The translations under genes and the position numbers were made by a program. Under the pieces are notes generated by a model. The model searched no databases, was not told the DNA's origin, and worked only from the letters and a program-made list of their open reading frames with translations. Below are positions 50,757-59,589 of a stretch of DNA of 64,000 bases, piece by piece. Each line of letters begins with the position of its first letter. The stretch's first letter is position 1. The DNA is from Pyrinomonadaceae bacterium (GTDB taxonomy: Bacteria; Acidobacteriota; Blastocatellia; Pyrinomonadales; Pyrinomonadaceae). Where the stretch lies: assembly GCA_021228405.1 (NCBI GenBank), contig JAJQRF010000012.1, positions 1 through 64,000 on the forward strand. Direction: 5' to 3'.

Positions 50757-51305
50757 TTATATTTTTTTATTTTCTAAAATATCATTCAAAAGCTCGATCT
50801 GCTTTTGCTGCATCTCAACGAGCTGAAGCCATTTTTGTTCGCGCAGATCGTCGAGTTTTTCGTGCAGAAAACGTATTTCCAGCTCGGCTTTCATATTTAC
50901 TTCGTAATCGTGTGCCGCGTCGAGCCGATCGCGTGCGGCTTGACGATTTTGCGACATCATAATGATCGGAGCCTGCAAAGCCGCGATCATCGAAAGAAAA
51001 AGATTCAGTAAAATATAAGGATATGGATCGAAGGAACGATTGAGCAAAATAAATGAATTTAGAACAACCCAACTAATTAAAATGCCGAGAAAAATAAAGA
51101 TGAACGTCCAGGAACCGCCGAAAGCCGCAACTTTATCCGCCACTCTTTCGCCGAAAGTGCGCTCGTCGTCGGCTTCTTTATTGATGTTTTTGACGATCGA
51201 TCTCTTTTTTACGAGCGAAGCGATAACCCTTTTTTCAATTTCGTTAAGCTTTTCCAATTCCTTCAATAACAGTTCGTGCGTAGAAAGTTTTTTTTCGGAT
51301 TCCAT
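50757..51305 (-). CDS. DUF1003 membrane protein
   Basis: A 182-residue protein with the DUF1003 core: ERVADKVAAFGGSWTFIFIFLGILISWVVLN, then FDPYPYILLNLFLSMIAALQAPIIMMSQNRQAARDR. Two membrane helices lie at about 67-88 and 97-118. A long charged helical tail after the membrane part is typical. Function unknown across the family. It is transcribed divergently from the ECF sigma gene. Confidence 0.88.
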   Translation of the reverse strand: MESEKKLSTHELLLKELEKLNEIEKRVIASLVKKRSIVKNINKEADDERTFGERVADKVAAFGGSWTFIFIFLGILISWVVLNSFILLNRSFDPYPYILLNLFLSMIAALQAPIIMMSQNRQAARDRLDAAHDYEVNMKAELEIRFLHEKLDDLREQKWLQLVEMQQKQIELLNDILENKKI

Positions 51306-51429
51306 TTTTTACCTCTGAAATTAATTTATCAGCTAAAATATTTCAGATTAACGCTTAATTTTCAATGTGTTTCGGCTCCATTTTGAAGAATCCGCCGTTG
51401 CCCGAGATCATTTTTTTGCTACAATTCCA

Positions 51430-51453
51430 GAAGTTATCTGTTGAAATAACTTC
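51430..51453. promoter_or_regulatory. 8-8-8 inverted repeat in sigma leader
   Basis: GAAGTTAT (51430-51437) is perfectly inverted as ATAACTTC (51446-51453), between a TTGCCC-N16-TACAAT promoter (about 51397-51424) and the sigma start. It could be an operator or a leader hairpin. Confidence 0.5.
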
Positions 51454-51463
51454 AAAAATCCAA

Positions 51464-52069
51464 ATGGAACAAATTACTGAATCAATCGAAACAGGGTTTT
51501 CGGCAAAAGACCTGGAAAAAAGCGATGCCGAACTCGTCAAACTCTGCCGCAACGGAAGCGAAAACGCGTGGAACGAACTCGTCGAACGTTATCAAAGATT
51601 GATCTTTGCCATTCCGCGCCGCGCCGGATTGTCGGAAGAACAGGCATCGGACGTTTTTCAGGAAGTTTTTATGACGCTTTTTGAAAAACTCAACGAGATC
51701 GAACAACCCGAAAGAATCCGTTCGTGGCTGGTCACGACCGCTAAATTCAAAACCTGGGGAACGGTGCGCGGCGAAAAGGGATTCTACACGCCCGAAACCG
51801 AAGACGAAATGGAACAGGAAATGGCGAGTTTGCCCGACAAATCGCCGCTTGCCGACGATGTTCTGGTCGAACTCGAACAGCAACATTTGATTCGTACCGC
51901 GCTGAAAGAATTGGAAGAACGCTGTCAGAAAATTCTTTCGATGATCTATCTGCGCGATTCAGCGGCAAGTTATGCCGAAGTCGCACAAGCTATCGGCGTT
52001 GGTGAAACGAGCATCAGCCCGCTGAGGTCGAGATGCCTGAAAAAATTGGGAAATATTTTGACGAAATAA
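51464..52069 (+). CDS. ECF sigma factor of the CHAT module
   Basis: A 201-residue ECF sigma factor starting at ATG 51464; the frame is open from 51365. Region 2: WNELVERYQRLIFAIPRRAGLSEEQASDVFQEVFMTLFEKLNEIEQPERIRSWLVTTAKFKTW. Region 4: LEERCQKILSMIYLRDSAASYAEVAQAIGVGETSISPLRSRCLKKL. No zinc-finger anti-sigma follows; instead come a 159-residue protein, a TPR-CHAT protease and a subtilisin. Three downstream promoters share a motif unlike sigma-70, the likely target of this sigma. Its own promoter looks sigma-70-like. Confidence 0.9.
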   Translation: MEQITESIETGFSAKDLEKSDAELVKLCRNGSENAWNELVERYQRLIFAIPRRAGLSEEQASDVFQEVFMTLFEKLNEIEQPERIRSWLVTTAKFKTWGTVRGEKGFYTPETEDEMEQEMASLPDKSPLADDVLVELEQQHLIRTALKELEERCQKILSMIYLRDSAASYAEVAQAIGVGETSISPLRSRCLKKLGNILTK

Positions 52070-52084
52070 TTTTTTTTAATCTAA

Positions 52085-52113
52085 TGTCTTTTTTCCCCGC
52101 AACTCTGCACTGT
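52085..52113 (+). promoter_or_regulatory. Putative ECF promoter, copy 1
   Basis: TGTCTTTTTT (52085-52094), 12 bp, GCACTGT (52107-52113). The same two boxes with the same spacing occur at 55544 and 57083. It lies 41 bp before the 159-residue gene. Confidence 0.75.
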
Positions 52114-52153
52114 AAGGATGTGAGGCGTTAAGAAAATTAACTTAACTGGTGAA

Positions 52154-52633
52154 ATGAAAAATTACGAAGAAAACTTAATGAACAAAATCGTTCACTTGAT
52201 GCAGACCGACAAATCGGTTGATGCGCCGCAGGATTCGATCAAATGGGCGAAAAACATCTTCCGTTCGCGCATCGCCGACCCGAAAAAATCGCTCGTGCAA
52301 AGAATTCTGGCAGTTTTGCAGATGGACATTTCGCCAAACAAGGCAGTTTTTGGCGAACGCTCGGGCACGGCTTCGCAAGTCCGCCAGATGCTTTTTGAAG
52401 CGGGCGAAACGAGCATCGATCTGCGCATCACTGAAACGGAAAACGGTTTTAATCTGCGCGGTCAGATATTGGGCGAAGGTTTTGCAAATGCCGTCATCGA
52501 AATCAACGAAACCGAAACGACTGCAAACGAATTGAGCGAATTCAGCTTTACAAATTTAATCGGCGGCAACTATACGCTGACACTCAAAAATAATGCAACC
52601 GAGATCGTGGTCGAAAATCTCGAATTAAAATAA
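52154..52633 (+). CDS. 159-residue protein between ECF sigma and CHAT
   Basis: The N-terminal 65 residues are helical and polar (ENLMNKIVHLMQTDKSVDAPQDSIKWAKNIFR). The C-terminal 90 are a beta domain (SIDLRITETENGFNLRGQILGEGF, then LSEFSFTNLIGGNYTLTLKNNATEIVVENLEL) that resembles a carboxypeptidase-regulatory or transthyretin-like fold. There is no export signal. It has its own ECF-type promoter and a terminator after it. Its place beside the sigma and the CHAT gene suggests a regulator or a substrate of the protease; that is inference. Confidence 0.65.
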   Translation: MKNYEENLMNKIVHLMQTDKSVDAPQDSIKWAKNIFRSRIADPKKSLVQRILAVLQMDISPNKAVFGERSGTASQVRQMLFEAGETSIDLRITETENGFNLRGQILGEGFANAVIEINETETTANELSEFSFTNLIGGNYTLTLKNNATEIVVENLELK

Positions 52634-52671
52634 GTTTGCTACGCTAAGGGGGAAAAACGGGGTAGCAACTG

Positions 52672-52706
52672 AAAGGCGAAAGGCTTCAAAACCTTTCGCC
52701 TTTTTT
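52672..52706 (+). terminator. Terminator before the CHAT gene
   Basis: AAAGGCGAAAGG pairs with CCTTTCGCCTTT over an 8-nt loop with TTTTTT after. Just upstream, TTGCTAC and GTAGCAA (about 52636-52669) form another inverted pair. Confidence 0.85.
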
Positions 52707-52733
52707 ATGCGTTTTAAGCGATAATATAAAAAT

Positions 52734-55532
52734 ATGTTTCGCCGAAAACTCGCCGAAAAACTTATTTCTGCACAAAATAAATCCGAGATCACCCGCTTGC
52801 TGAGAGAAAACGAAGATTCGGCAGACGAAAAACTCGCGCTCAGGTTAAAGGAAATCTGCTACGAATCCTGGACGAGCGAGCCGACAAAAGCACAAAGAAC
52901 CGCGCAAATACTAAAAATTCTCTGCGAATTAAATCCGTCAAAATCGATCAGAGCAATCTACTTTTGGATTTCGGGAATTTCCAAGATCACCAAAGGAAAA
53001 TTTGTTCCTGCAATTGAAAATCTCGACAGATCAGCCGCGACATTCAGGCAAATCAAGAACGAACGCGACGCGGCTAATACGCAAATCCCGAAACTGCTTG
53101 CGCTTGCGCTCATCGGGAAATACGAGGCGGCAATCGAAACGGGAAAAAACGCGCTGAAAATCTTTGAAAAGTTCGGAGATGAACTTTCAGCCGGAAAGAT
53201 CGAAAAAAATCTCGGCAACCTCGCCGCCCGGCAAGGCGACGAACGAACCGCTGAAAAATATTATCTTTCGGCGCGCCGAAGATTTCTCGAAATCGGCGAT
53301 AGAACCGAACTGACGATGAGCGACAATTCGCTTGCAAATACTTACGCCGAACTCAACGAATTTCAGAAAGCGGAAAAGTTCTATGCCGCCGCGCTCGAAA
53401 ATGCGCGCGGCGCAAAAATGTCCGTGACCGAAGCCGAGATCGAAGCAAGCCTCGGAAACCTCGCCCGTTTTCGCGGGAAGTTTGCAGAGGCGTTAAAGCT
53501 TCTGGAACTTTCGCGCCGCAAATATGAAGAACTGAAAATGCCGCATCAAACGGCGATCGCCGAGCTTGAAATCGCCGACATTTATGCCGAACTGAATCTC
53601 GCGCAGGAAGCCTTTGAAATTTATCAGAGAGTTGCCGACACGCTTCAAAAATTGAAACTTCAAAACGAAGAAGCACGCGCGCGCGCCAATTTCGGGCGGG
53701 TTGCGCCGGCTTTGGGCGAACTGAAACTGGCGCGAAACCAATTGAAAAAATCTTCGCGGCTTTATCTTTCGGAAAAAAACAAAACGGGCGCGGCAATTGT
53801 TAAGCTTTCCGAAGCAAAGCTGGAATTTTCGGCGAATAATTTTCAGAAATCTTTGAAGATCATCGAAGAAGCCGAAAAACTTCTTGCCGGAAGCGATTAT
53901 TTGCGGCACAAACTGAATTTGCAAAACTTAAAGGGTGAAACGCTCGCTAAACTCGGAAGATTTGCCGAAGCGGAAGATTTGCTCGAAAAAACTTACGCGC
54001 AGTCGATGAGAAAAAATCAGCCGCAACTCGCGCAAACCGCGCTCAACTCGCTCGGCAAGATCGCTTTTGAAGGCGACGATTCGGAACGTGCGGAAAAATA
54101 TTTCAAAAAAGCCGTAAAATTGATCGAAACGCTCCGCGCACCGCTTGCCGCGGAAGAGTTTCGGATGGCTTTTTTATCCGATAAACTCGCGCCTTTTGAA
54201 AATCTCGCTAAAATCTATCTCAAACAAAACAAAACGGAAAAGGCTTTTCTGATGATCGAACAGGCGCGTTCGCGTTCGCTTGCGGAAACCCTCGAAAACG
54301 GCGGAGTTTTCGATAAAAACAACGTCGCGCCGAAACTTCGGCAAAAACTCGAAAACGTCCGCGAAGAACTGAATTGGTTTTACAGCCGCCTGAATCGCGC
54401 CGACGAATCGGAGATCGAAAAACTGCAAGCCGAAGCATACAAACGCGAAAAGGAAATCGGCGAGTTGATGCGCCAGATCGAAAGCACGAGCGAACGAAAA
54501 TTTGACCAAAACAAAGCATTTAACTTAAAAAATCTCCGGCAGAATCTCGGCAAAAAGAAAGTTTTGCTCGAATTTGTCAGCTTTGAAGGCGAAATTTCGG
54601 CGTTTGTCATCAATGATAAAAATTTCGAGTTTTTTCCCGCGCTGATCGATGAAACCGAGGTCATTTCCCTGCTGGAAAATCTGCAATTTCAGTTCGGTGC
54701 GCTTCGTTACGGCGTAAAGATACAGGAAAAATTTGCGCTCGAACTGAAAAAACGCGCCGATTTTTATTTGCAGAAATTATATGAAAAACTGCTTGCGCCG
54801 CTTGCACAGCATTTTGAAGCCCGAAATCCGGTCATAGTTCCGGTCGGTGCGCTCAATTACGTTCCGTTTCACGCTCTATACAACGGCGAAAAGTATGTCA
54901 TCGAATCGCGTGAAGTCGTTTATTCACCGAGCGCAACGGTTTGGAATCTGGCAAATAAAAAATCTTCCGACAACCCGAAAAATGCCTTGTTGATCGGTTT
55001 TGCCGATGAAAAGATTCCGCTCGTCAATCGTGAGATCGAAACGCTCGAAAAGATTTTCAAAACGGCGAAGGTCTTGCAGGAAAAAGACGCTAATTTTGCA
55101 AATTACAAATTAAACGCACCGAAATTCGACATTCTGCATCTTGCCTGTCACGGACAGTTTCGCGCCGAAAATCCCCTGTTTTCAAGCCTTCATCTGGCTG
55201 ACGGCTTTATCACGGTGCGCGACATTTTCACCCAGAAACTCAAAGCCGAACTCGTCACTCTAAGCGCGTGTGAAACAGGTCTGAATAAGATTTTCGCGGG
55301 TGATGAAATTTTGGGGTTGACGCGCGGTTTTCTTTCGGCGGGCGCAAAGTCTTTGATCTTAAGTCTGTGGACTGTCAACGACGAAGCGACGACGATCCTG
55401 ATGACGGAGTTTTACACACATCTCCGGCAAGGAAATTCGATTGCCAAATCACTGCAAAAAGCGCAAAATTACTTTATCGTGCAAAACTCGCACCCTTATT
55501 TCTGGTCGCCTTTTGCGCTCATCGGAAAATAA
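52734..55532 (+). CDS. TPR-CHAT caspase-like protease
   Basis: A 932-residue protein. About 500 residues of TPR repeats (AGKIEKNLGNLAARQGDERTAEKYYLSARRRF and similar) are followed by a coiled segment and a C-terminal CHAT domain (about 640-932). The caspase-type dyad is His806 in LHLACHGQF and Cys846 in LVTLSACETG, with the typical ending SLWTVNDEATTILMTEFYTHL...NSHPYFWSPFALIG. CHAT proteases are activated through their repeat domains. In type III-E CRISPR systems a TPR-CHAT protein cleaves a regulator bound to an ECF-like sigma. Here an ECF sigma and a small protein lie directly upstream, though no CRISPR genes are present. Confidence 0.92.
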   Translation: MFRRKLAEKLISAQNKSEITRLLRENEDSADEKLALRLKEICYESWTSEPTKAQRTAQILKILCELNPSKSIRAIYFWISGISKITKGKFVPAIENLDRSAATFRQIKNERDAANTQIPKLLALALIGKYEAAIETGKNALKIFEKFGDELSAGKIEKNLGNLAARQGDERTAEKYYLSARRRFLEIGDRTELTMSDNSLANTYAELNEFQKAEKFYAAALENARGAKMSVTEAEIEASLGNLARFRGKFAEALKLLELSRRKYEELKMPHQTAIAELEIADIYAELNLAQEAFEIYQRVADTLQKLKLQNEEARARANFGRVAPALGELKLARNQLKKSSRLYLSEKNKTGAAIVKLSEAKLEFSANNFQKSLKIIEEAEKLLAGSDYLRHKLNLQNLKGETLAKLGRFAEAEDLLEKTYAQSMRKNQPQLAQTALNSLGKIAFEGDDSERAEKYFKKAVKLIETLRAPLAAEEFRMAFLSDKLAPFENLAKIYLKQNKTEKAFLMIEQARSRSLAETLENGGVFDKNNVAPKLRQKLENVREELNWFYSRLNRADESEIEKLQAEAYKREKEIGELMRQIESTSERKFDQNKAFNLKNLRQNLGKKKVLLEFVSFEGEISAFVINDKNFEFFPALIDETEVISLLENLQFQFGALRYGVKIQEKFALELKKRADFYLQKLYEKLLAPLAQHFEARNPVIVPVGALNYVPFHALYNGEKYVIESREVVYSPSATVWNLANKKSSDNPKNALLIGFADEKIPLVNREIETLEKIFKTAKVLQEKDANFANYKLNAPKFDILHLACHGQFRAENPLFSSLHLADGFITVRDIFTQKLKAELVTLSACETGLNKIFAGDEILGLTRGFLSAGAKSLILSLWTVNDEATTILMTEFYTHLRQGNSIAKSLQKAQNYFIVQNSHPYFWSPFALIGK

Positions 55533-55543
55533 TTTTTTAGAGG

Positions 55544-55572
55544 TGTCTTTTTTCCGAAACGGGACGCACTGT
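55544..55572 (+). promoter_or_regulatory. Putative ECF promoter, copy 2
   Basis: TGTCTTTTTT (55544-55553), 12 bp, GCACTGT (55566-55572), 43 bp before the subtilisin gene. Confidence 0.75.
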
Positions 55573-55615
55573 GTGATTGCTGAAAAGCAAAATAGTTTTA
55601 AGAATTGGGGAAATT

Positions 55616-56995
55616 ATGAAAGGTTTATTCGTAAAATATTGGCAGAAAGTGTTTTTTTTGACGCTTTCCGCTTTTATTCTTTTCAGCAATGTATCTGCAC
55701 AGGGCGGCGATTTCGTTTCCAATCAGGTGATCGTGCAACTGACAAATTCGACAGATCTGTCCGCCGTCGCCGCACAATACGGGCTTAATCCGGCTCCGCT
55801 CGGACAAGTTGCCAATCCGCCCGTTTATCTTCTGCAAATCACGAACGGACAAACACCCGCGCAAGTCGTCGCGGCAATGGCAAATGATGCGCGAATTATT
55901 TACCGCGAAGCGAATCGGAAACTTTCACAGGCGGAAAGAACCGGGCTGAACTGGACGCAGGGACGAAGCTGGTCAATCGGTCGTTCGTGGTCGATCGGTG
56001 GAAGTGTCAAAGGCTATAACGGGCAATGGTTTCCCGACACAATCCGGCTCGAACAAGCCTATGCCGCCGGCGGAACGAAAGGAAAAAGAGTTGATAATAA
56101 TCAACCGATAGTTGTTGCCGTTCTGGATACGGGAATCGATCTCAATCATCCGGCTTTTGAGGGAAAATTGGTTCCGCAAGCGGATATGTGGGATTTTGTC
56201 GACAACGACAATGATCCGAGCGAGGTTGGCGTTTTGCATCAAAATCCTTCATTCGGACACGGAACGCACGTTTCGGGAATAGTTTCGCTGACCGCCCCCG
56301 ATGTGAAAATTATGCCTTTGCGGATTTTAGACCAAAACGGCGAAGGCGAGCTTTGGCGAATCACGGCGGCATTGATCTGGGCGGCAAATCATAATGCCGA
56401 TGTCGTAAATTTAAGCGTCGGATATCCGCAACAAGTCAGACTTTTGAAAGATTTGCTCGATTGTGTCGATGTCGGAACAACCCCGACAGGAACGACTTTT
56501 CCCGAAATCGGGACACGGCGTTTAGCGGTTTCGGTCGCTTCGGGAAACGGCGGAAATACTATAAGAGTTTATCCGGCGGCAGAAGTTGCCGATGGAATGC
56601 TTTCCGTCGCGGCGATAAATAGATATGACAGATTAGCGTCTTTCAGTTCATATGAAAGAGGTTGGGTTGACGTGACTGCGCCGGGTGAAGACATTATCAG
56701 CACTATTCCGGGCGGACGTTACGGAATGTGGTCGGGAACTTCGATGGCGGCTCCGATCGTTGCCGGAATTACCGCTTTGACAAAAGCACGTTACCCGACA
56801 ACCTTTGCCACTCCGCACGACCTGCTCGATCACGTCGCGCATACATCCGTCGATATGCGCTATAACGCTTCGCCCTGGGGAGAAGTGCGTTTGCACAGAG
56901 TCGATGCCTTATGTGCCGTTACGAGCAATCTGGATTGCCCGATTCCGACAACGCCCGTTACCAATGCCGGTTTTGAAAATTTTCAAATAAAATAA
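55616..56995 (+). CDS. Secreted subtilisin-family (S8) protease
   Basis: A 459-residue exported serine protease starting at ATG 55616, with a signal peptide (MKGLFVKYWQKVFFLTLSAFILFSNVSAQ). An inhibitor-like propeptide (about 30-105) is followed by the S8 domain with Asp171 in VVAVLDTGIDLNHP, His215 in FGHGTHVSGI and Ser376 in SGTSMAAPIVAG. All three catalytic residues are intact. A short tail ends in GFENFQIK. It carries its own copy of the module promoter. It follows the CHAT gene by 84 bp. Confidence 0.92.
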   Translation: MKGLFVKYWQKVFFLTLSAFILFSNVSAQGGDFVSNQVIVQLTNSTDLSAVAAQYGLNPAPLGQVANPPVYLLQITNGQTPAQVVAAMANDARIIYREANRKLSQAERTGLNWTQGRSWSIGRSWSIGGSVKGYNGQWFPDTIRLEQAYAAGGTKGKRVDNNQPIVVAVLDTGIDLNHPAFEGKLVPQADMWDFVDNDNDPSEVGVLHQNPSFGHGTHVSGIVSLTAPDVKIMPLRILDQNGEGELWRITAALIWAANHNADVVNLSVGYPQQVRLLKDLLDCVDVGTTPTGTTFPEIGTRRLAVSVASGNGGNTIRVYPAAEVADGMLSVAAINRYDRLASFSSYERGWVDVTAPGEDIISTIPGGRYGMWSGTSMAAPIVAGITALTKARYPTTFATPHDLLDHVAHTSVDMRYNASPWGEVRLHRVDALCAVTSNLDCPIPTTPVTNAGFENFQIK

Positions 56996-57017
56996 TTCCG
57001 TCCGCAATTGCTTTCAA

Positions 57018-57052
57018 AAAGCCGATCTGAAAAGGTCGGCTTTCTTTTTTTT
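57018..57052 (+). terminator. Terminator after subtilisin gene
   Basis: AAAGCCGA (57018-57025) and TCGGCTTT (57036-57043), then a long T run. Confidence 0.88.
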
Positions 57053-57082
57053 CACAAAAAAATAATTTTTCTTACACTTCGC

Positions 57083-57111
57083 TGTCTTTTTACTTACTTT
57101 CTTTGCACTGT
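57083..57111 (+). promoter_or_regulatory. Putative ECF promoter, copy 3
   Basis: TGTCTTTTTA (57083-57092), 12 bp, GCACTGT (57105-57111), 80 bp before the CHRD-VCBS gene. Confidence 0.75.
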
Positions 57112-57190
57112 CCGTCTGAGACCCCTTGATTTTAAGAACGAAATCTTAAAACCCGAATTTAGAAAATTCAAAAGGAAGGATTAAAACAAA

Positions 57191-59356
57191 ATGCGAAAAG
57201 ATAGAAAATACAATCATATTTGGAAAATTGCTTTAGTTTTCATAGCGGTTTTTGCTTGGGTAGCGATTCCGTTTTTAACACAAGATAAAGTTTCGGCAGC
57301 GGGCGACGTTCCGCCGATCCTGATACGAACGGCTAATTTAGCCGCGCCTTCGGGCAGTATCAATCCCCACGGTGCGGCTGAATATCAGCTTTATTCGAAC
57401 GGCAACCGCGAGCTCGAAATCGAGATCGAAGATGTCAGTTTGGCAAACGGAACGGTTTTAGGATTTTTCGTTGACGGAAACTCGGTCGGCACGATGGCAG
57501 TCGATACGCAGAGAGCGAAATTAAAACTCCGCACCGAAGACGGACAAACGGTTCCGACCACGAATGACGGTTCGACCGTCGAAGTTAGAAACGGTTCGAC
57601 CGTTCTGGTAGCAGGCGTTTTAGGCGGCGGCGGACCGAATCCGACCCCAACCGCGTCGCCTTCAGCATCACCGACCGCGTCGCCGACAGGTTCACCGACG
57701 GGAACTCCGACAGGAACTCCGAGTCCTTCGCCGACGGGTTCACCGACAGGCTCGCCGTCACCTTCGCCGACAGGTTCGCCAAACGGTGAAAGCGAAATCT
57801 TCGCTTCGTTGCGCGGAACGGTCAACGGCGCAGTTGCAAACGGTTATGCGGCTTATGAAATTCACAGCAGCCGCCGCGAATTGGAAGCACGCATCAGACA
57901 ATTAAACTTGCCGGGCGGCACCGTGTTGACGTTTATCGTTGACGGTGTAACCGTCGGTCAGGCATCCGTTTCGGGCGGCGAAGTTCGCTTGAGATTGCGC
58001 ACGGATCGCGGCGAAACAGTTCCCGTTGTCACGGTCGGCACGCCGATCTCGGTTCAAAGCAATGGTGAAACGATTCTTTCGGGAACATTTGCAGGTTCGA
58101 CCGGTCCGACACCTTCACCGACAGGTTCACCGAATCCGAATCCGTCACCGAGCCCAAGCCCGAGTCCGGCGGCTGGCAGATATTTTGAAGCACACGCGAC
58201 CGGCGCACAAGTCACACCGCCCGTGACGACGAACGCGACCGGCGAAGTCAAGATTTTCCTGAATGCCGACGAAACACAAGCGACGATTTCGGGTGAATTT
58301 CACTTCCTGTCGAGCGCACAAACAGGCGCGAAAATCGAAACGACGGTCGGCGCGACACCTTTGATCTATGATCTCGGCGTAGTCGGCGGCACGAACGGAC
58401 ATTTTGCAACGGCAACGATTCCCGTCAATGCGGCACAAGTTGCCCAGCTTCGCTCGGGTTTGTGGGTCGTCACGATCTCAAGCGCGAACAATCCGAACGG
58501 CGAAGTTGCCGGAACCCTGATTCAACACGGCAACAACAGCGACTTTGACGGCGACGGCAGCAACGATCTGGCAGTCTTCCGCGCTTCGACCGGAACGTGG
58601 TATTCGCAGAACACGCAAGGATTCAGCTCGCTGACCTTCGGCACGGCTTCGGACAAACTCGTTTCCGCAGACTTTGACGGCGACGGCAGAACGGATGCGG
58701 CAGTTTTCAGAAACGTCAATAACTCTGGTGTTTGGAACATCAAACGCAGTTCGGACGGCGGCGTGACGGTTGCTCAGTTCGGTTTGGCGACAGACATTCC
58801 GGTGCGCGGCGATTTCGACGGCGACGGACGCAAAGACTTAGCGGTTTACCGCCCGTCGAACGGTGTCTGGTATGTTCAGAACAGCAACAATACCGGCTAC
58901 TATATCGTTCAATTCGGCAACTCTTCGGACAAACCGATGCCGGCGGATATGGACGGCGACGGACGCGATGATGTAGTTGTCTATCGTGAAAGCACGGGCG
59001 ATTGGTATTGGCTGAACAGCCGCACGGGATCGTTCAGCGGCGTTCACTTCGGTCAAAACGGCGACATCCCCGTCACGGGCGATTTCGACGGCGACGGCAA
59101 AAACGATGTCACGGTTTTCCGTCCTTCGACCGGAGCATGGTATACGCTGAGAAGTTCGGACGGCGGATTTCAGGCAGTTGCGTGGGGATTGAGCACGGAC
59201 GTTCCCGTCGCAGGAAATTATGACGGCGACAACAAAACGGACGTGGCGGTTTTCCGTCAATCGACAGGCTACTGGTATATCCTCCGCAGTTCGGACGGCA
59301 CGCTTCAATCAGCGGCTTTCGGAACCAACGGCGACATTCCCGTAGTTGTTCAATAG
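57191..59356 (+). CDS. Secreted CHRD domain protein with VCBS repeats
   Basis: A 721-residue exported protein. After a signal peptide (hydrophobic 12-30, cleavage near SAAG) come two homologous beta domains (about 42-145 and 200-300; both contain ELE..I....L..GT.L.F.VDG..VG). They are separated by PTPTASPSAS/SPTGSPTG linkers. A CHRD-like domain (RYFEAHATGAQVTPPVTTNATGEVKIFLNADETQATISGEF) spans about 335-450. Seven FG-GAP/VCBS repeats run to the end, each with a D.DGDG..D calcium loop. It shares the repeat type with the dihaem protein at 23273. AGGAAGG precedes the ATG. Confidence 0.85.
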   Translation: MRKDRKYNHIWKIALVFIAVFAWVAIPFLTQDKVSAAGDVPPILIRTANLAAPSGSINPHGAAEYQLYSNGNRELEIEIEDVSLANGTVLGFFVDGNSVGTMAVDTQRAKLKLRTEDGQTVPTTNDGSTVEVRNGSTVLVAGVLGGGGPNPTPTASPSASPTASPTGSPTGTPTGTPSPSPTGSPTGSPSPSPTGSPNGESEIFASLRGTVNGAVANGYAAYEIHSSRRELEARIRQLNLPGGTVLTFIVDGVTVGQASVSGGEVRLRLRTDRGETVPVVTVGTPISVQSNGETILSGTFAGSTGPTPSPTGSPNPNPSPSPSPSPAAGRYFEAHATGAQVTPPVTTNATGEVKIFLNADETQATISGEFHFLSSAQTGAKIETTVGATPLIYDLGVVGGTNGHFATATIPVNAAQVAQLRSGLWVVTISSANNPNGEVAGTLIQHGNNSDFDGDGSNDLAVFRASTGTWYSQNTQGFSSLTFGTASDKLVSADFDGDGRTDAAVFRNVNNSGVWNIKRSSDGGVTVAQFGLATDIPVRGDFDGDGRKDLAVYRPSNGVWYVQNSNNTGYYIVQFGNSSDKPMPADMDGDGRDDVVVYRESTGDWYWLNSRTGSFSGVHFGQNGDIPVTGDFDGDGKNDVTVFRPSTGAWYTLRSSDGGFQAVAWGLSTDVPVAGNYDGDNKTDVAVFRQSTGYWYILRSSDGTLQSAAFGTNGDIPVVVQ

Positions 59357-59359
59357 ATT

Positions 59360-59404
59360 AAAAAAAGGAAGGCAGATCGCATCCTGACCTGCCTTCCTTT
59401 TTTT
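59360..59404 (+). terminator. Terminator after CHRD-VCBS gene
   Basis: AAAAAAGGAAGGCAG pairs with CTGCCTTCCTTTTTT over a 14-nt loop. Confidence 0.92.
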
Positions 59405-59501
59405 AGTGCAACGGGTGCTTAAATATAAAGCATCCAACGATATGCTTCCGGCAATTATACCGAATTGTTAATAAAAACCCAGGAAGCACTTATACTGGAA
59501 A

Positions 59502-59540
59502 ACCCGGCTGCTTGCCCTCCTCGCAGTCGGGTCTTTTTTT
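59502..59540 (+). terminator. Second terminator-like hairpin, no gene before it
   Basis: ACCCGGCTGC (59502-59511) and GCAGTCGGGT (59523-59532) pair with one GU, followed by CTTTTTTT. It comes 98 bp after the previous terminator with no ORF between. A small RNA ending here is possible; a TATACT box lies at 59491. Confidence 0.6.
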
Positions 59541-59589
59541 ATTTTGGATTTTAGATTTTGGATTTTGGATTGAATCTTAAATCTTGAAT

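Noticed and set aside
52636-52706. Riboswitch upstream of the CHAT gene
   Set aside because: Two hairpins with a terminator are visible, but I could not match any known riboswitch core.
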